Shown here piece by piece: positions 17,427 through 26,455 of a stretch of 64,000 nucleotides of DNA; position 1 is the stretch's first letter, and each line of letters starts with the position of its first letter. The stretch is from an uncultured Acetatifactor sp. (GTDB lineage Bacteria > Bacillota > Clostridia > Lachnospirales > Lachnospiraceae), in contig CAKRYI010000001.1 of NCBI GenBank assembly GCA_934426825.1, positions 372,001-436,000 of the forward strand. Direction: 5' to 3'. Below the pieces are notes generated by a model. It saw only the letters and a list, made by a program, of their open reading frames with translations. It was not told the origin of the DNA and ran no database searches. The position numbers and the translations under genes are program-made.

Positions 17427-17455
17427 ACTATAAAAAATAATTTTTGTAATGTCAA
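17427..17455 (-). promoter_or_regulatory. Promoter of oppBCDFA
   Basis: TTGACA (17450-17455) and TATAGT (17427-17432), exactly 17 nt apart. A GGGTGG/CCACCC hairpin (about 17360-17385) lies in the leader between promoter and oppB. Confidence 0.8.
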
Positions 17456-17474
17456 GTAATTTTCACGATTTTAA

Positions 17475-17499
17475 AGTGATAAAGTGGTGCACTATCACT
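17475..17499. promoter_or_regulatory. Inverted repeat upstream of the opp promoter
   Basis: AGTGATA and TATCACT separated by 11 nt containing the palindrome GTGCAC, about 20 nt upstream of the opp -35 box. A candidate operator. The regulator is unknown. Confidence 0.4.
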
Positions 17500-17611
17500 G
17501 TTTCAAATTGCATATTTATATATTATGCTGACCTGTATTGTGCATATTTTCATTATTGTTACATTTTTATCATTTATTAATGAATAAATATTCTTTTGCG
17601 TTTTCTAAAAT

Positions 17612-18931
17612 TTACATTTTACGAAACGGTTCCATATATTGTGCTGCGAAACCAAGTTCTTCCTCTATTCGAAGCAATCTGTTATATTTTGCCACTCTGT
17701 CGCTGCGGCAGGGAGCACCGGTTTTAATCTGTCCGGCATTCAGTGCCACGGCAATATCTGCAATAGTTGTGTCCTCCGTCTCCCCGGAACGGTGGGAAAT
17801 AATCGCTTTATATCCGTTTTTGTGCGCCATCTCCACCGCTTCAAACGCTTCCGTCAATGTTCCAATCTGATTCACCTTCACCAAAATGGCGTTTGCCGTC
17901 TTTAATTTGATACCGGCATCCAGACGTTTGGTATTCGTGACAAACAAATCGTCACCGACTAACTGCACACTGTCTCCCAGACGCTCTGTCAGCGCCTTCC
18001 AGCCGTCCCAGTCATCCTCTGCCAGACCGTCCTCAATGGAGATAATGGGGAAGCGTTTCACCAGACTTTCATAGTAGGATATCATTTCCTCCGTGTCTCT
18101 CACAACCTCTTTTCCTTTCAAGCTGCTCTCTCCGGGGAAGTGATACATTCCTGTTTTTTCATTATATAATTCACTGCTGGCTGCATCCATGGCTATCTTG
18201 ATGTCCTGCCCCGGCGTGTAACCGGATTTCTGAATGGACTGCACCAATAACTCCAGAACGCTCTCCGCATCCGGCAAATCCGGCGCAAAGCCGCCCTCGT
18301 CACCCACGCCCGTGGAAAGACCCTTGTCCTGCAGAATTTTCTTTAAATTGTGGTAAATCTCCGCACAGATTCTCAGTCCGTCCGCAAAATTCTCCGCCTG
18401 TACCGGCATAATCATAAATTCCTGAAAATCCACGGTATTTGCCGCATGCTTGCCACCGTTTAAAATATTCATCATGGGAACCGGCAAAAGTCTCGGAGAG
18501 ATTCCGCCCAGATAGCGGTAAAGCGGCACTCCCAGTGCATTGGCAGACGCTTTTGCCACCGCCATGGAAACGGAAAGCATAGCATTTGCTCCCAAATTTT
18601 CCTTGTTGTCCGTGCCGTCCGTCTCCATGAGCACACGGTCAATCGCAATCTGTTCCAAGGGATTTCTGCCGATAAGAACGCTGGCAATCTTTTCATTGAC
18701 ATTTTTGACGGCGTGCTGCACGCCCAGACCGAAATATCTCGTATCACCGTCGCGAAGCTCCACAGCCTCAAACCGTCCCGTGCTGGCGCCGGAGGGAACC
18801 GCCGCCGTGCCCTCGTAATAGTTTCCGTCCAGCGGATTGTGCACTTCCACACTTGCCTCCACCGTCGGGTTACCTCTGGAATCTAAAATTTCCCTCGCAT
18901 GTATCTTGGTGATTTCCATATAATTTTGCAT
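17612..18931 (-). CDS. eno: Enolase
   Basis: 439 aa, usual length. Converts 2-phosphoglycerate to phosphoenolpyruvate in glycolysis. Signatures: AREILDSRGNPTVEASVEV at the N-terminus, VPSGASTG loop, VGDEGGFAPDL, metal ligands around SIEDGLAEDDW and LVGDDLFVTN, and catalytic ILVKVNQIGT / AIISHRSGETEDTTIADIAV. It follows gpmI, the preceding glycolytic step. The AAGGAGG ribosome-binding site 8 nt before the ATG lies in the 3' arm of a terminator-like hairpin. Confidence 0.98.
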   Translation of the reverse strand: MQNYMEITKIHAREILDSRGNPTVEASVEVHNPLDGNYYEGTAAVPSGASTGRFEAVELRDGDTRYFGLGVQHAVKNVNEKIASVLIGRNPLEQIAIDRVLMETDGTDNKENLGANAMLSVSMAVAKASANALGVPLYRYLGGISPRLLPVPMMNILNGGKHAANTVDFQEFMIMPVQAENFADGLRICAEIYHNLKKILQDKGLSTGVGDEGGFAPDLPDAESVLELLVQSIQKSGYTPGQDIKIAMDAASSELYNEKTGMYHFPGESSLKGKEVVRDTEEMISYYESLVKRFPIISIEDGLAEDDWDGWKALTERLGDSVQLVGDDLFVTNTKRLDAGIKLKTANAILVKVNQIGTLTEAFEAVEMAHKNGYKAIISHRSGETEDTTIADIAVALNAGQIKTGAPCRSDRVAKYNRLLRIEEELGFAAQYMEPFRKM

Positions 18932-18985
18932 AAAAAAAGCCTCCTTGAAAAACTCATTTTATAATGAGTATTTCCCCGGAGGCTT
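18932..18985 (-). terminator. Terminator-like hairpin containing the eno ribosome-binding site
   Basis: On the minus strand AAGCCTCC (18978-18985) pairs with GGAGGCTT (18937-18944), with an inner ACTCATT/AATGAGT stem, followed at once by seven T (18932-18938) and the eno ATG. It lies about 20 nt after the gpmI stop. Full folding both forms an intrinsic terminator and hides the eno Shine-Dalgarno. Confidence 0.75.
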
Positions 18986-19002
18986 AAACTATGCCGTAAA
19001 TC

Positions 19003-20544
19003 TTATTTTTTTATGAGCAGGGATTTGCCGGTCATTTCAACAGGCTGCTCCATACCCATTACCTGAATCAGGGTGGGAACAATATCTGCTAAACAGCCGT
19101 TCTCTCTCAGAGTGTAATCCTTATCGTAATTTACAAGAATGAAAGGCACCTGATTGGTGGTATGTGCGGTGAAAGGTTCGCCGGTTTCATAATCAATCAA
19201 CTGCTCTGCATTACCATGGTCAGCGCAGATGAACAGCACGCCGTCCATTTCTTTTACAGCGGCAACTGCCTTGCCGACACATTCATCCACGGTCTCCACT
19301 GCTTTGATGGCTGCGGAAAGCACGCCGGTATGACCTACCATATCCGGGTTTGCAAAGTTGATAATGATAACATCATACTTGTCGGAACGGATAGCGTCAG
19401 TCAGTTTGTCGCATACCTCGTAAGCGCTCATTTCCGGCTTCAAATCGTAGGTTGCAACCTTGGGAGAATGTACTAAAATTCTGTCCTCTCCCTCGTTGGG
19501 CTGCTCCACGCCGCCGTTAAAGAAGAACGTAACGTGAGCGTATTTCTCAGTCTCTGCAATTCTTGCCTGCTTCATGTTGTTAGCTGCAAGCCACTCGCCA
19601 AAGGTGTTGGTAACGGCAACCTTGTGGAATGCCACATCCTTGTTGGGAATGGTGGGATCATAGTCGGAGAAGCATACGAAGGTAATCTGCTTTCTTGCTC
19701 CTCTGTCAAATCCCTGAAAATCATCATCACAGAATGCTCTGGTAATCTGTCTTGCACGGTCGGGACGGAAATTGTAGAAAATTACGGAGTCGCCGTCCTG
19801 CACGGTAGCAACCGGCTTTCCGCCTTCCACAACAACGGTAGGTTTTACAAACTCGTCAGTCTCGTCTCTGTCGTAAGATTCCTGAATTGCGCAGATTCCG
19901 CAGGCTGCGGTAAGTCCCTCGCCCTTAGTCATTGCGTCGTAAGCCAATTTCTCACGATCCCAGTTGTTATCTCTGTCCATCGCATAGTAACGGCCCATCA
20001 CAGTGGCGATTTTGCCGACACCGATTTTCTTCATTTCCTCGTTCAAAGCCTCTGCAAACTCTTTTCCGCTGGCAGGGGGTGTATCACGTCCGTCCAAGAA
20101 GCAGTGTACATATACTTTGTCCAGACCGTTTCTCTTTGCCATCTCCAAAAGTCCGTACAAATGTGTATTGTGGCTGTGCACACCACCGTCTGAGAGCAGT
20201 CCTAACAGATGAAGGGCACTGTTATTCTTTTTACAATTCTCCATTGCTTTCAAAAGCGCAGGATTTTCAAAAAACGTTCCGTCCTGAATCTCTTTGGTAA
20301 TTCTGGTAAGCTCCTGATATACAATGCGGCCTGCACCCATATTCATATGCCCTACCTCGGAGTTACCCATCTGTCCTTCGGGAAGTCCTACTGCCATACC
20401 GCTGGCATTGCCTCTTACAAAAGGATAATCCTTCATAAGCTCGTCCATCACAGGCGTCTTAGCCTGTGCTACGGCATTTCCCTCAACCTTTTCATTCAGT
20501 CCGTATCCGTCCAGAATCATTAAAACTACCGGTTTTTTTCTCAT
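19003..20544 (-). CDS. gpmI: 2,3-bisphosphoglycerate-independent phosphoglycerate mutase
   Basis: 513 aa, full length. Interconverts 3- and 2-phosphoglycerate using two Mn ions. N-terminal metal motif VVLMILDGYGLN, the catalytic serine in GQMGNSEVGHMNMGAGR (around residue 61), HCFLDGRDTPP, GRYYAMDRDNNWDR, NFRPDRARQ, and C-terminal ligands FANPDMVGHTG and CADHGNAE. Upstream of eno, giving a lower-glycolysis pair. Confidence 0.98.
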   Translation of the reverse strand: MRKKPVVLMILDGYGLNEKVEGNAVAQAKTPVMDELMKDYPFVRGNASGMAVGLPEGQMGNSEVGHMNMGAGRIVYQELTRITKEIQDGTFFENPALLKAMENCKKNNSALHLLGLLSDGGVHSHNTHLYGLLEMAKRNGLDKVYVHCFLDGRDTPPASGKEFAEALNEEMKKIGVGKIATVMGRYYAMDRDNNWDREKLAYDAMTKGEGLTAACGICAIQESYDRDETDEFVKPTVVVEGGKPVATVQDGDSVIFYNFRPDRARQITRAFCDDDFQGFDRGARKQITFVCFSDYDPTIPNKDVAFHKVAVTNTFGEWLAANNMKQARIAETEKYAHVTFFFNGGVEQPNEGEDRILVHSPKVATYDLKPEMSAYEVCDKLTDAIRSDKYDVIIINFANPDMVGHTGVLSAAIKAVETVDECVGKAVAAVKEMDGVLFICADHGNAEQLIDYETGEPFTAHTTNQVPFILVNYDKDYTLRENGCLADIVPTLIQVMGMEQPVEMTGKSLLIKK

Positions 20545-20587
20545 ATTTCCTCCATTCCTTCCTGCTAATATATCTTTTCAATCGAAA

Positions 20588-20616
20588 ATTATACACTGAA
20601 AAAAGAAGCGGTGCAA
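20588..20616 (-). promoter_or_regulatory. Promoter of gpmI-eno
   Basis: TTGCAC (20611-20616) and TATAAT (20588-20593), 17 nt apart on the minus strand, about 45 nt before the gpmI ATG. Confidence 0.7.
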
Positions 20617-20649
20617 TAGCAACTTACCACAATAAGGCAGGATAAACTA

Positions 20650-20678
20650 TTGTTTTTTCCGCAGTTTTGCCATAAAAT
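20650..20678 (+). promoter_or_regulatory. Promoter of CDF transporter gene
   Basis: TTGTTT (20650-20655) and TAAAAT (20673-20678), 17 nt apart on the plus strand, divergent from the gpmI promoter. Confidence 0.55.
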
Positions 20679-20713
20679 AATAAAAAGTTGTTATTCAGAA
20701 AGGATAGGGTGTC

Positions 20714-21880
20714 ATGGTCAGTTTACTTTCCAAGCTCCTGATTAAAAATCATGAGGATACCTCCAATCCTGCAGTCCGTCAGTCCTACGGCGTTCTCTGC
20801 GGTTTTGTGGGGATTTTTTTTAACCTGCTTTTGTTTACCGGCAAATTTGTTGCGGGTACGGTCAGCCATTCCATAGCCATCACCGCCGACGCATTCAACA
20901 ACCTGTCCGACGCAGGTTCTTCCATTATTACGCTGATTGGATTTAAAATGGCGGGGCAGAAACCGGATTCCGACCATCCCTTCGGGCATGGGCGCATTGA
21001 ATACATATCCGGGCTTTTGGTTTCCGTCATCATTCTGATTATGGCATTTGAATTGCTGAAAAGCTCCGTCATTAAGATTTTTCACCCGGATAAGCCGGAG
21101 TTTTCCCCGCTAATTCTTGTCATACTGATTCTGTCCATCTTAGTAAAATGCTACATGGCATTTTACAACAAAAAAATCGGCAAAAAAATTGACTCCGCCG
21201 CTATGGCTGCCACGGCAACGGACAGTCTCAGCGATACTCTCGCCACCACCGCTGTTCTGATTGCCACACTGGTGTCCCACTTTACGGGACTGTCCATCGA
21301 CGGCTACTGCGGTGTACTGGTAGGTTTGTTTATCTGCTACGCCGGAGTAAACGCCGCCAAAGATACCATCAGTCCCCTCTTGGGGCAGGCTCCCGAACCG
21401 GAATTTGTAAACCGGATTACCGATATTGTAATGGCTCACGAGGGTGTGATTGGCATTCACGACCTGATTGTCCACAACTACGGTCCCGGCAGGGTTCTGA
21501 TTTCCCTGCACGCGGAAGTTCCGGCGGACGGCAATATCCTCACCATGCACGATATGATTGACCTTATCGAGCACGAGTTGCGGGACACCCTGCACTGCAG
21601 TGCCGTCATACATATGGATCCGGTCTGCGTGGGTGATGAGGAAACCGATACCTTAAAAGCAGAGGTAAGCGCTTATCTGGCGGAGATAGACGTCTCTCTC
21701 ACCATGCACGATTTCCGTATTGTCAAAGGTCCTACCCACACAAACATTATCTTCGACGTGGTAGTCCCTTATAAATTCCGTTTAAAAGATAACGAATTGG
21801 TGCAGACCATTACCGACAAAATCCAGGCGGTTCACCCTAATTATTTCACGGTAATTGAAGTCGATAGAAAATATGCTTGA
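20714..21880 (+). CDS. Cation diffusion facilitator family transporter
   Basis: 388 aa. Six-helix transmembrane domain with the CDF metal-site motif in helix 2 (ITADAFNNLSDAGSS), the cytosolic DHPFGHGRIEY motif, and helix 5 TDSLSDTLATT. The C-terminal cytosolic domain (residues about 210-290, VNRITDIVMAHEGVIGIHDL) is followed by an additional roughly 80 aa with His residues that may be a second sensor-like fold (FRIVKGPTHTNIIFDVVVP). Exports divalent metals (Zn, Fe, Mn or Co) by proton exchange. The metal is not deducible. Single gene with its own promoter; the next gene is separated by a leader region. Confidence 0.93.
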   Translation: MVSLLSKLLIKNHEDTSNPAVRQSYGVLCGFVGIFFNLLLFTGKFVAGTVSHSIAITADAFNNLSDAGSSIITLIGFKMAGQKPDSDHPFGHGRIEYISGLLVSVIILIMAFELLKSSVIKIFHPDKPEFSPLILVILILSILVKCYMAFYNKKIGKKIDSAAMAATATDSLSDTLATTAVLIATLVSHFTGLSIDGYCGVLVGLFICYAGVNAAKDTISPLLGQAPEPEFVNRITDIVMAHEGVIGIHDLIVHNYGPGRVLISLHAEVPADGNILTMHDMIDLIEHELRDTLHCSAVIHMDPVCVGDEETDTLKAEVSAYLAEIDVSLTMHDFRIVKGPTHTNIIFDVVVPYKFRLKDNELVQTITDKIQAVHPNYFTVIEVDRKYA

Positions 21881-21986
21881 CTTTTTCCACAAATTACCGT
21901 AGTGTATATATACATTGTTCCATTGTAACAGTTCGGAGGCGGCCCAGTCAGCCGTTTCCCAATAAATCAGAAAAGGAGGTAGCACA

Positions 21987-22070
21987 ATGAACAAGTTTAG
22001 ACTCAGTACTGTTGTATTTCATATTGATGTATCATTCGCAGTTACCTCAGGAGATATTTGCAGGGTGTAG
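21987..22070 (+). CDS. Leader ORF (27 aa) upstream of ABC exporter
   Basis: The ATG at 21987 is preceded by a perfect AAAGGAGG. The peptide starts MNKFRLSTVVFHIDVSFAV and ends CRV before TAG. It lies about 33 nt before an intrinsic-terminator hairpin and about 110 nt before the exporter start. This is the layout of ribosome-mediated attenuators in front of antibiotic-inducible transporters such as Bacillus bmrCD with its leader bmrB. Probably translated for regulation rather than for its product. Confidence 0.6.
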   Translation: MNKFRLSTVVFHIDVSFAVTSGDICRV

Positions 22071-22102
22071 CAAAGGCTTTCCCTTTTGTTATCCTGTTTA
22101 TT

Positions 22103-22134
22103 AAAGTCCATGGCACCTGCCATGGGCTTTTTTT
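22103..22134 (+). terminator. Attenuator terminator before ABC exporter
   Basis: AAAGTCCATGGCA pairs with TGCCATGGGCTTT (one G-U) around a 2-nt loop, followed by a run of seven T. A competing helix is possible between GGCTTT (22075-22080, just past the leader stop codon) and AAAGTCC (22103-22109, one bulge), which would break the terminator. Confidence 0.75.
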
Positions 22135-22178
22135 GTATCTAAAACCTGAGGAAACCTTTTTTGAACGGAGGTGTTTTT

Positions 22179-23900
22179 TTGAAAAAAGTATCAACCTATA
22201 TTTTGGAAAGACTTCCCATCTATCTTGTGGCAGTCCTTTGCCTCTTCGCAGGTGTCTGGCTGGATATGCTGTCTCCACAGCTTACAAAGCAGATTGTAGA
22301 TAAGGTAATCGGCGAGGGTAATCTTTCCCTCCTGAAATATCTGCTGGCAGGAATTCTCGCCATCGGACTTGGCAGATGTATTTTTATGTATTTTAAGGAA
22401 TATCTCTTTGACATTGTCGGCTCAGGCATTGCTTCTGACATGCGAAAAGAACTGTTCCACCACCTGCAGGGGTTGTCCGCATCCTTTTACGACCGGAACA
22501 ATACCGGAGAACTGATGGCAAGGGTCAAGGATGACATTGACCATATCTGGGACGGTCTTACCTTTGTAGGCATGCTTCTGATTGAGGTAGTCATTCACAC
22601 CACGATGGTACTTACCTATATGTATCAATTAAACTGGAAAATGGCATTACTCCCAACCGGCGTAGTAATCGGTTGTGGTGCGCTGGCAATTTTTTTGGAA
22701 CAGAAACTGGATAAAATTTATGAGGAAATCAGTGAGGAAAACGCCAAGCTGAACACTGTGGCAGAAGAAAATCTTGCCGGTGTCCGCACGGTAAAAGCAT
22801 TTGCCCGTGAAAAATTTGAAATTGAAAAGTTTCTCTCCCATAACAAACGCTATTATGAATTAAATATGGAGCAATCCCACATTTTCGTGAAATATCATCC
22901 GATTTTCACACTTGTGACGAAACTGCTCCCCCTGACCGTACTGTTAATCGGCGGATATCTGGTAATAAACGAAGAGTTCTCTTTAGGCTCCCTCAGCGCA
23001 TTTATTCAATATTCCATGAACATTGTATGGCCCATGGAAATGCTGGGATGGCTGACCAACAGCTTTTCTTCTGCTATTGCTTCCAACCGGAAGCTGAAAA
23101 AAATATACGCGGAACACTCTGAGTTAAAAGAGAAAGAGGAACCTGTCATTTTGGAACAGGTACAGGGACATATCACCTTTGAGCACGTTAACTTTACCCG
23201 CAATAATACGGAAATACTCAAAGATATTACTTTCGACATCCGCCCCGGCGCCACCCTCGGCATTATGGGCGCCACCGGCTCCGGCAAAACCTCCATTGTA
23301 CAGTTGTTGCAGCGACAATATGACTGTACACAGGGTAGTATTCTGTTAGACGGAACCGATATTCGTGAACTGCCCATGAAACAGCTTCGCGGCAGCATAT
23401 CCATGGTTATGCAGGACGTATTTCTGTTCTCCGATACCATAAGTGACAATGTACGTCTCGGCAAACAGGATTTCCTAACCTTAGAGCAGGTAAAGGAAGC
23501 CTCCGGCGCAGCTTTAGCAGACACTTTTATTGAACGTCTGGAATCCGGATATGACACCGTCATCGGAGAACGTGGTGTGGGTTTATCCGGCGGTCAGAAA
23601 CAACGTATCAGCATCGCACGCGCCCTTGCAAAAAAGAACCCTATCCTGATTATGGATGACTCCACTTCCGCATTGGATATGGAGACTGAACATTTGATTC
23701 AGGACAGCCTGCGTGAGCTGAAAGATACTACCAAACTGATTATTGCCCACCGTATCAGCGCCGTCCGTGACGCAGATGAAATTATTTTTCTGAAAGACGG
23801 GCAGATTGCCGAACGCGGTACCCATGAGGAACTGTTAAAAAGGCGCGGGCTTTATTACGAGACCTACTGTGTCCAAATGGGCACCGTGAAACAGGCATAG
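22179..23900 (+). CDS. ABC exporter subunit A (TM domain fused to ATPase)
   Basis: 573 aa from a TTG start at 22179, chosen because GGAGGT lies 6 nt upstream; no ATG is available near. Six-helix type-IV exporter domain (residues about 1-310), then nucleotide-binding domain: Walker A GATGSGKTS, Q-loop MVMQDVFLFSD, signature LSGGQKQRISIARAL, Walker B ILIMDDSTSALD. The residue after Walker B is Asp (MDDSTS) where Glu is standard, so this subunit probably has the degenerate catalytic site of a heterodimer, like BmrC-type halves. It pairs with the next gene, 13 nt away. Likely multidrug or peptide export; substrate unknown. Confidence 0.92.
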   Translation: MKKVSTYILERLPIYLVAVLCLFAGVWLDMLSPQLTKQIVDKVIGEGNLSLLKYLLAGILAIGLGRCIFMYFKEYLFDIVGSGIASDMRKELFHHLQGLSASFYDRNNTGELMARVKDDIDHIWDGLTFVGMLLIEVVIHTTMVLTYMYQLNWKMALLPTGVVIGCGALAIFLEQKLDKIYEEISEENAKLNTVAEENLAGVRTVKAFAREKFEIEKFLSHNKRYYELNMEQSHIFVKYHPIFTLVTKLLPLTVLLIGGYLVINEEFSLGSLSAFIQYSMNIVWPMEMLGWLTNSFSSAIASNRKLKKIYAEHSELKEKEEPVILEQVQGHITFEHVNFTRNNTEILKDITFDIRPGATLGIMGATGSGKTSIVQLLQRQYDCTQGSILLDGTDIRELPMKQLRGSISMVMQDVFLFSDTISDNVRLGKQDFLTLEQVKEASGAALADTFIERLESGYDTVIGERGVGLSGGQKQRISIARALAKKNPILIMDDSTSALDMETEHLIQDSLRELKDTTKLIIAHRISAVRDADEIIFLKDGQIAERGTHEELLKRRGLYYETYCVQMGTVKQA

Positions 23901-23913
23901 AAAGGAGGTTCTC

Positions 23914-25692
23914 ATGCCAATTAATTCATTTAAAGAAGACGAAAAAAGCAAAGAAGCCGGCAGTATGAAAACTCTGATAAGATTGTTTTCCTATCTTCTG
24001 GCATATAAAAAGGAAATCCTTGCCGTTCTTTGTATCATGGCATTCTGTGTCGGAGTGACTCTGTTAAATCCCCTGATTATCGAAACTGCCATTGACAAAT
24101 ACATTGCAAACGGTAATTTTACCGGATTATGTAAACTGATTGCTGTAGCTTTTATCCTGAACACCATTATGGTTCTTTTGATTAAACTGCGTATGTACAT
24201 TATGAATAAGATATGCAACAGCATACTCATGACCATACGGCAGGAATTATATTCCCATATTCAGACTCTGGATTTTCACTTTTTTGACAGCCGCCCGACA
24301 GGAAAAATCCTGTCCCGCATTATCGGTGACATTAATTCCCTGAAAGATGTGCTGTCCAATTTTGTGACTACCCTGATTCCGGATTTTGTTACGGTATGCG
24401 CCGTTGTCGGTATCATGGTCTGGAAAAATCCGAAACTTGCCGCCGCTTCGCTGTGTTCCTTACCCCTTATGGCTATCGGCATGTGGCTGATTCAGATTTT
24501 TTCCCACAAGCGCTGGGTTGTTTTCCGGAAAAAATCCGCCAACCTCAACGCCTTCGTGCATGAAGATTTGTCCGGTATGCGCGTCATACAGAGTTATACC
24601 GCGGAGGATGAAACCAACCGTACCTTTGTGCGATTATTAAAAGAACACCGTTCTGCTTTCACCAAAGCGGTGCGACTGAATGACGCCATTGGCTCCATCA
24701 TTGATTTTTGTTGGGGAATCGGCTGTGCCGCCCTGTATTATACCGGAATTGTGATTATCGGAATCGGAAATATATCGGTAGGTACACTGGTTGCGTTCGG
24801 CACCTACATCAATATGTTCTGGCAGCCCATTATGAACCTCAGCAATTTTTATAACCAGCTTATCACAAACCTTGCCGCTGCCGAGCGTATTTTTGAGGTT
24901 ATGGATACCCCCTCTGAAATCACGGACGAAAAAGCAGTTTCAGACATGCCTCCCATAAAAGGCGCTGTCACCTTTGAAAATGTTTCTTTCGCCTACTCCG
25001 ATGCTCCGAATGTCAATGTTCTGGAACAGGTAAATTTTCACATTACACCCGGACAGACCATTGCGCTTGTCGGTCCTACCGGAGCCGGAAAAACTACGAT
25101 TGTCAATCTTATCAGCCGCTTCTACAATGCCACAGACGGCAGAGTGCTGATAGACGGTCAAGACGTACAGGAAGTAACACTTTCCTCTCTCCGCTCCCAG
25201 ATGGGAATTATGACGCAGGATAATTTTCTCTTTACGGGAACGGTAAAAGAAAATATCCGATACGGAAAACTGGATGCAACAGACGAGGAAATTATAGCCG
25301 CTGCCAAAGCGGTGGGAGCACATGACTTCATTATGCGTCTGGAAAAAGGCTATGACACGGTTCTCAGCGAGCGGGGCGGCGGATTGTCCATCGGGCAGAA
25401 ACAGTTACTCGCGTTCGCCCGCACTTTCGTTTCCATGCCCCGTATTCTGATACTGGATGAGGCAACCTCCAGTATCGATACCCAAACGGAGCTTTTGGTA
25501 CAACAGGGAATACAGACCCTGTTGCATGGACGCACTTCCTTTGTCATTGCCCACCGGCTGTCCACCATCCAGAATGCCGACCGCATTTTTGTCATTGATA
25601 ACGGCGGCATTTTAGAGGAGGGAACCGCCAGTGAACTGATGGCACAGAAGGGAGCCTACTATCGGCTCTATATGGCACAATTTTCTGCATAA
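23914..25692 (+). CDS. ABC exporter subunit B (TM domain fused to ATPase)
   Basis: 592 aa. Six transmembrane helices and an NBD with Walker A GPTGAGKTT, Walker B ILILDEATSSID with the catalytic Glu intact, and H-loop IAHRLSTIQ. The signature is altered (LSIGQKQLLAFAR instead of LSGGQ). Complementary defects (Asp for Glu in the partner, altered signature here) mark a heterodimeric exporter with one canonical and one degenerate ATP site. An N-terminal extension of about 20 charged residues precedes the first helix. AAAGGAGG precedes the ATG. Co-transcribed with subunit A. Confidence 0.93.
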   Translation: MPINSFKEDEKSKEAGSMKTLIRLFSYLLAYKKEILAVLCIMAFCVGVTLLNPLIIETAIDKYIANGNFTGLCKLIAVAFILNTIMVLLIKLRMYIMNKICNSILMTIRQELYSHIQTLDFHFFDSRPTGKILSRIIGDINSLKDVLSNFVTTLIPDFVTVCAVVGIMVWKNPKLAAASLCSLPLMAIGMWLIQIFSHKRWVVFRKKSANLNAFVHEDLSGMRVIQSYTAEDETNRTFVRLLKEHRSAFTKAVRLNDAIGSIIDFCWGIGCAALYYTGIVIIGIGNISVGTLVAFGTYINMFWQPIMNLSNFYNQLITNLAAAERIFEVMDTPSEITDEKAVSDMPPIKGAVTFENVSFAYSDAPNVNVLEQVNFHITPGQTIALVGPTGAGKTTIVNLISRFYNATDGRVLIDGQDVQEVTLSSLRSQMGIMTQDNFLFTGTVKENIRYGKLDATDEEIIAAAKAVGAHDFIMRLEKGYDTVLSERGGGLSIGQKQLLAFARTFVSMPRILILDEATSSIDTQTELLVQQGIQTLLHGRTSFVIAHRLSTIQNADRIFVIDNGGILEEGTASELMAQKGAYYRLYMAQFSA

Positions 25693-25694
25693 TA

Positions 25695-25745
25695 AAACAG
25701 GTGGTTAATCCCTCATATATCCGGATTAACCACCTGTTTTTCTTA
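25695..25745. terminator. Bidirectional terminator between exporter and thiN
   Basis: Perfect 16-bp stem AACAGGTGGTTAATCC/GGATTAACCACCTGTT with T-run on the plus strand and A-run on the left, located between convergent genes. Confidence 0.9.
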
Positions 25746-25794
25746 TATACAACTCACTTCACAATTTCTTTTACCATATAATGCAGCCAACGAA

Positions 25795-26445
25795 CTACAC
25801 GGCATACTGTACCATACAGACCAGTTCGCCCTCGGATACGGAAATCACCGCTTCCTCTCCGATAAATTCATTGCTGATGCCAATGGGGAAATCATTGCTC
25901 ATGGTGTAATCTTTCAGGTTATATTTCATTCCCTGTATACTCACACCTTTTGCCTCCCTGCCAAGGGAAAATAAGGACAAATACCCCTCAAGGCTCTTTT
26001 GAAAATGCACCGCCTCATTCTGCAGCACCAGTATCATACCGGTACCGTCCACCAGATAACCTGTCGCATCATGATTCTTCAAATACAGCAGACACTGAAT
26101 GTTTGCGAGGGTATGGTCGAACCGTCCGCCGGTTCCCGCATAAATGCGAAAATCCCGGTAGCCCAATTCCAAACCGTACTTCAATGCGGCAAGCATATCC
26201 GTATCGTCCTTTTCCGGATTCAGTTCCAGAACCAAATCCGGCACCTGCGCCTTCAACTGTTCCAGTGCTTTCTTTTCCCCTTCACTGACAGAATCGAAAT
26301 CACCTATGATTTTGTCCGGCTCCACGCCCAGAATACCGCAGTATCCCAAGCCGCCGTCCACGGCGATGCAATAATCCCCGTCACCTACCGCTATCTCTCC
26401 CAGTGTCAGGTCTCCCGCACCGATTACAATACATTTTCCATTCAT
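25795..26445 (-). CDS. thiN: Thiamine diphosphokinase
   Basis: 216 aa. Transfers pyrophosphate from ATP to thiamine to make TPP. Family motifs: CIAVDGGLGYC, IIGDFDSVSEGEK, NPEKDDTDMLAAL and the substrate loop GTGGRFDHTLANI. A C-terminal beta domain follows. No TPP riboswitch is visible upstream; the 5' region instead carries a truncated copy of a dispersed repeat. The weak GTGG ribosome-binding site lies within the end of that repeat. Confidence 0.95.
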   Translation of the reverse strand: MNGKCIVIGAGDLTLGEIAVGDGDYCIAVDGGLGYCGILGVEPDKIIGDFDSVSEGEKKALEQLKAQVPDLVLELNPEKDDTDMLAALKYGLELGYRDFRIYAGTGGRFDHTLANIQCLLYLKNHDATGYLVDGTGMILVLQNEAVHFQKSLEGYLSLFSLGREAKGVSIQGMKYNLKDYTMSNDFPIGISNEFIGEEAVISVSEGELVCMVQYAV

Positions 26446-26455
26446 TCTTTACCAC

